A stretch of 64,000 bases of DNA, from NCBI RefSeq assembly GCF_003240565.2, contig NZ_CP117256.1:434001-498000 (forward strand). Reading direction: 5' to 3'. Every line of letters starts with the position of its first letter. Position 1 is the first letter of the stretch. A program made the translations under genes and the position numbers. The DNA is from Rhizobium tumorigenes (GTDB lineage: Bacteria > Pseudomonadota > Alphaproteobacteria > Rhizobiales > Rhizobiaceae). Below the pieces are notes generated by a model. The model did no database searches. It had not been told where the DNA came from and was given only the letters and a program-made list of their open reading frames with translations. Positions 62,314-64,000 of the stretch are shown one piece after another.

Positions 62314-64000
62314 ATGAATTCGCGAATTGAACTCCTGCACCGACGGCTCGAGCAGAATGGCGTGAAACGCACGGCGATCCGGAAACGCCCGAACGCCGAT
62401 GCGGCACCGCTATCGGACGCCCAGCACAGGATGTGGCTGCACCAGAAACTCCATCCCGCCAGCGGCGCCTACAATGTCTGCATCCGCATCGACCTTGCCG
62501 GCGCTCTCGATGTGTCCCGGCTGCTCGCCGCGCTTGCCGCCGTAGTCGATCACCACGAAATCCTGCGCACCACCTATTCGACGGACGCAAAAGGCCAGCC
62601 CTTCCAGCGAATTCACGCCCAATTGTCCCCTGAGGTGCATATCGTCGAACACGGCGACCCCGAGCGCGTGGCGCGCGACAGCGCCTGCGCGCCGTTCGAT
62701 ATCGCCTCCTCCGGGCCGCTCCGTGCGCATCTGGTCACGATAGATGCCGCCAGATGGTCGCTGGTGCTGACGGTACATCATATCGTCTGGGACGGCGGAT
62801 GCTTCGGTATTTTCAGTCGGGATCTCAGCCTTGCCTATCGTGGGCTGGCGATCGAGCCCCTGTCGATCCAGTATGCTGACATCACGGCGCATCGGAGCTC
62901 CCCCAATTCCGACGCAGACCTCGAGGCACAGCTCAGCTACTGGCGTGAAACGCTGACGCCATTGCCGCCGGCTTTGCCCCTGCCTACCATCCAATCGTCC
63001 GGCCCCCGCACCAGCGAAAGGGCAAGCCGCCTGGATCGCGTCATGCCGACCGACTGCGCCACGGGCCTGCGCGCGGCCGCCGCCAGCCTCAAGACAACGC
63101 CTTTCGCCGTTTTCATCGCCGCCTATGCGCTCCTGCTCCATCGCTGGACCGGAGCATCCGATATCACCATCGGCACGACAGTCGCCAATCGGCATGAGCC
63201 GGGAAGCGGCGCGCTCATCGGCAACTTCGGAAACACGGTCCTGCTGCGTCTCGAAGTGTCTGGAGACGCAACGTTCCGCCAACTCGTCGCGCAGACGGCG
63301 CGTGTCGTGACAGACGCGGTCAGCCATGGCGACGTCTCCTTCGAACGGATCGTCTCCGCGCTCGCGCCTGTGCGCGAGGCCGGCCACGGCTACTTCACCG
63401 ACACGCTCGGCCTGTTCCTCGACCGCGACATCGGTGGTCCCGACCTGCCCGAGGTCGAGGTTCGATGGAGCAATGTGTTCAACGGCTCCTCTCCGTTTGC
63501 CCTGACCTTCCAGGGCTTTCTGACAGGCGACGCCCTGGAGGTGGAAGCGACGTTCCGCAGCGAGCTTTTCGCGACCGCCACCGTGCTCGACATGCTCGAC
63601 CACCTGGAATCGATACTGCTCGCGGCGACTGCCGACCCCGCGCAGCTTTGCTCGACCGTCAGCCATCTGCCGGCCCCGCAGCGTGACCGCCTTCTTCGGC
63701 TTTCCCGCGGAGCCGAGATCGATCGAAACCCGGTTTCCGTCCTCGACCACTGGCGCCGCCAGGTAAAGAGCAAGCCCTCGCGAATTGCGCTCGTCAGCGG
63801 CCCGGATCGTTTCCGTTTCTTCGAGATCGACGAACAGGCCAATCGACTGGCAGCGCACCTGATGGCGCGCGGTATCCGGGCGCAGGATGTTGTGGCTGTC
63901 GCTGCAAGCCGCGGATTGATCACCGTCGTCGCGCCGCTGGCGATCTGGAAATGCGGTGCGATCTTCCTCCCGCTCGACCCGCGCCATCCCGAAGCCCGCT
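62314..64000 (+). CDS. NRPS condensation-adenylation protein (partial, runs off the window)
   Basis: At least 562 residues, cut by the window end. It starts MNSRIELLHRRLEQNGVKRT. Residues 33-470 form a condensation domain: LSDAQHRMWLHQKLHPASGA, VVDHHEILRTTYST, VLTVHHIVWDGGCFGIFSRD (HHxxxDG at 155-161), and HGDVSFERIVSALAPV. From about residue 480 an adenylation domain begins (SRIALVSGPDRFRFFEIDEQ, then AIWKCGAIFLPLDPRHPEAR, the A2 motif). Its specificity residues lie outside the window. By context it may activate hydroxyornithine. It is the fourth gene of the operon from 56775. Confidence 0.93.
   Translation, partial: MNSRIELLHRRLEQNGVKRTAIRKRPNADAAPLSDAQHRMWLHQKLHPASGAYNVCIRIDLAGALDVSRLLAALAAVVDHHEILRTTYSTDAKGQPFQRIHAQLSPEVHIVEHGDPERVARDSACAPFDIASSGPLRAHLVTIDAARWSLVLTVHHIVWDGGCFGIFSRDLSLAYRGLAIEPLSIQYADITAHRSSPNSDADLEAQLSYWRETLTPLPPALPLPTIQSSGPRTSERASRLDRVMPTDCATGLRAAAASLKTTPFAVFIAAYALLLHRWTGASDITIGTTVANRHEPGSGALIGNFGNTVLLRLEVSGDATFRQLVAQTARVVTDAVSHGDVSFERIVSALAPVREAGHGYFTDTLGLFLDRDIGGPDLPEVEVRWSNVFNGSSPFALTFQGFLTGDALEVEATFRSELFATATVLDMLDHLESILLAATADPAQLCSTVSHLPAPQRDRLLRLSRGAEIDRNPVSVLDHWRRQVKSKPSRIALVSGPDRFRFFEIDEQANRLAAHLMARGIRAQDVVAVAASRGLITVVAPLAIWKCGAIFLPLDPRHPEAR

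Noticed and set aside
62410..63987. A long minus-strand open frame (525 codons).
   Set aside because: It is antisense to a clear NRPS C-A protein whose catalytic motifs are intact.

Overview
The window looks like accessory DNA, most likely a plasmid or chromid, of a Rhizobiaceae bacterium (Rhizobium, Agrobacterium or Ensifer type). The basis is the moderately high GC, the HWE/HisKA_2 histidine kinases with small receiver proteins, a DUF982 protein, an RHE_PE00001-type plasmid protein, two promoters matching the alphaproteobacterial EcfG consensus, and many gene relics. I see no rRNA, tRNA, CRISPR array or replication origin.

Region 1 (0-24 kb) holds small metabolic and signalling modules. 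Two similar redox modules each have a LysR regulator facing a short-chain dehydrogenase and a SnoaL-like protein (0.2-4 kb and 21.4-23.7 kb). Between them lie a soluble chemoreceptor with an exact 90-residue duplication, an IS5-type relic, a methyltransferase, a LOV (blue-light) histidine-kinase operon, and a stress group (PfpI, a Lys-rich small protein, DUF3175, MgtC). Broken genes are frequent: ArsR, a receiver, a kinase tail, a PQQ dehydrogenase tail and a ClC channel tail.

Region 2 (24-49 kb) is a conflict/defence-like island. It begins with another receiver-kinase pair. It then has a three-gene operon encoding a protein with a HEPN-like RNxxxH motif, a zeta-type toxin with a small upstream partner, a NADAR protein divergent from an XRE regulator, a SIS-HAD fusion with a PfkB kinase, and two related three-gene cassettes. 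Each cassette encodes a PRTase-like protein, a P-loop ATPase and a Rossmann-like protein with a GFD(V/P)R motif. A patatin-transmembrane-GAF protein lies between the cassettes. A plasmid DNA-binding protein, a Phd/VapC-type toxin-antitoxin pair and a broken tyrosine recombinase close the island.

Region 3 (49.4-64 kb, running off the end) is a nonribosomal siderophore cluster. It has an ornithine N5-oxygenase, an MbtH protein, a salicylate synthase, an alpha/beta hydrolase, a salicylate-AMP ligase, a separate isochorismate synthase, a stand-alone adenylation domain with the exact threonine code, an ArCP-heterocyclization-PCP protein whose own A domain is reduced to a stub, a stand-alone C domain and the start of a C-A protein. 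The predicted product carries a salicyl-methyloxazoline cap and hydroxyornithine hydroxamate(s). Both operons share a near-identical promoter/operator element of about 39 bp with a 7-1-7 palindrome between the -35 and -10, and both first genes start with the same short peptide. The strongest candidates for undescribed biology are the twin cassettes with their patatin and sugar-phosphate neighbours, and the siderophore cluster with its duplicated operator.
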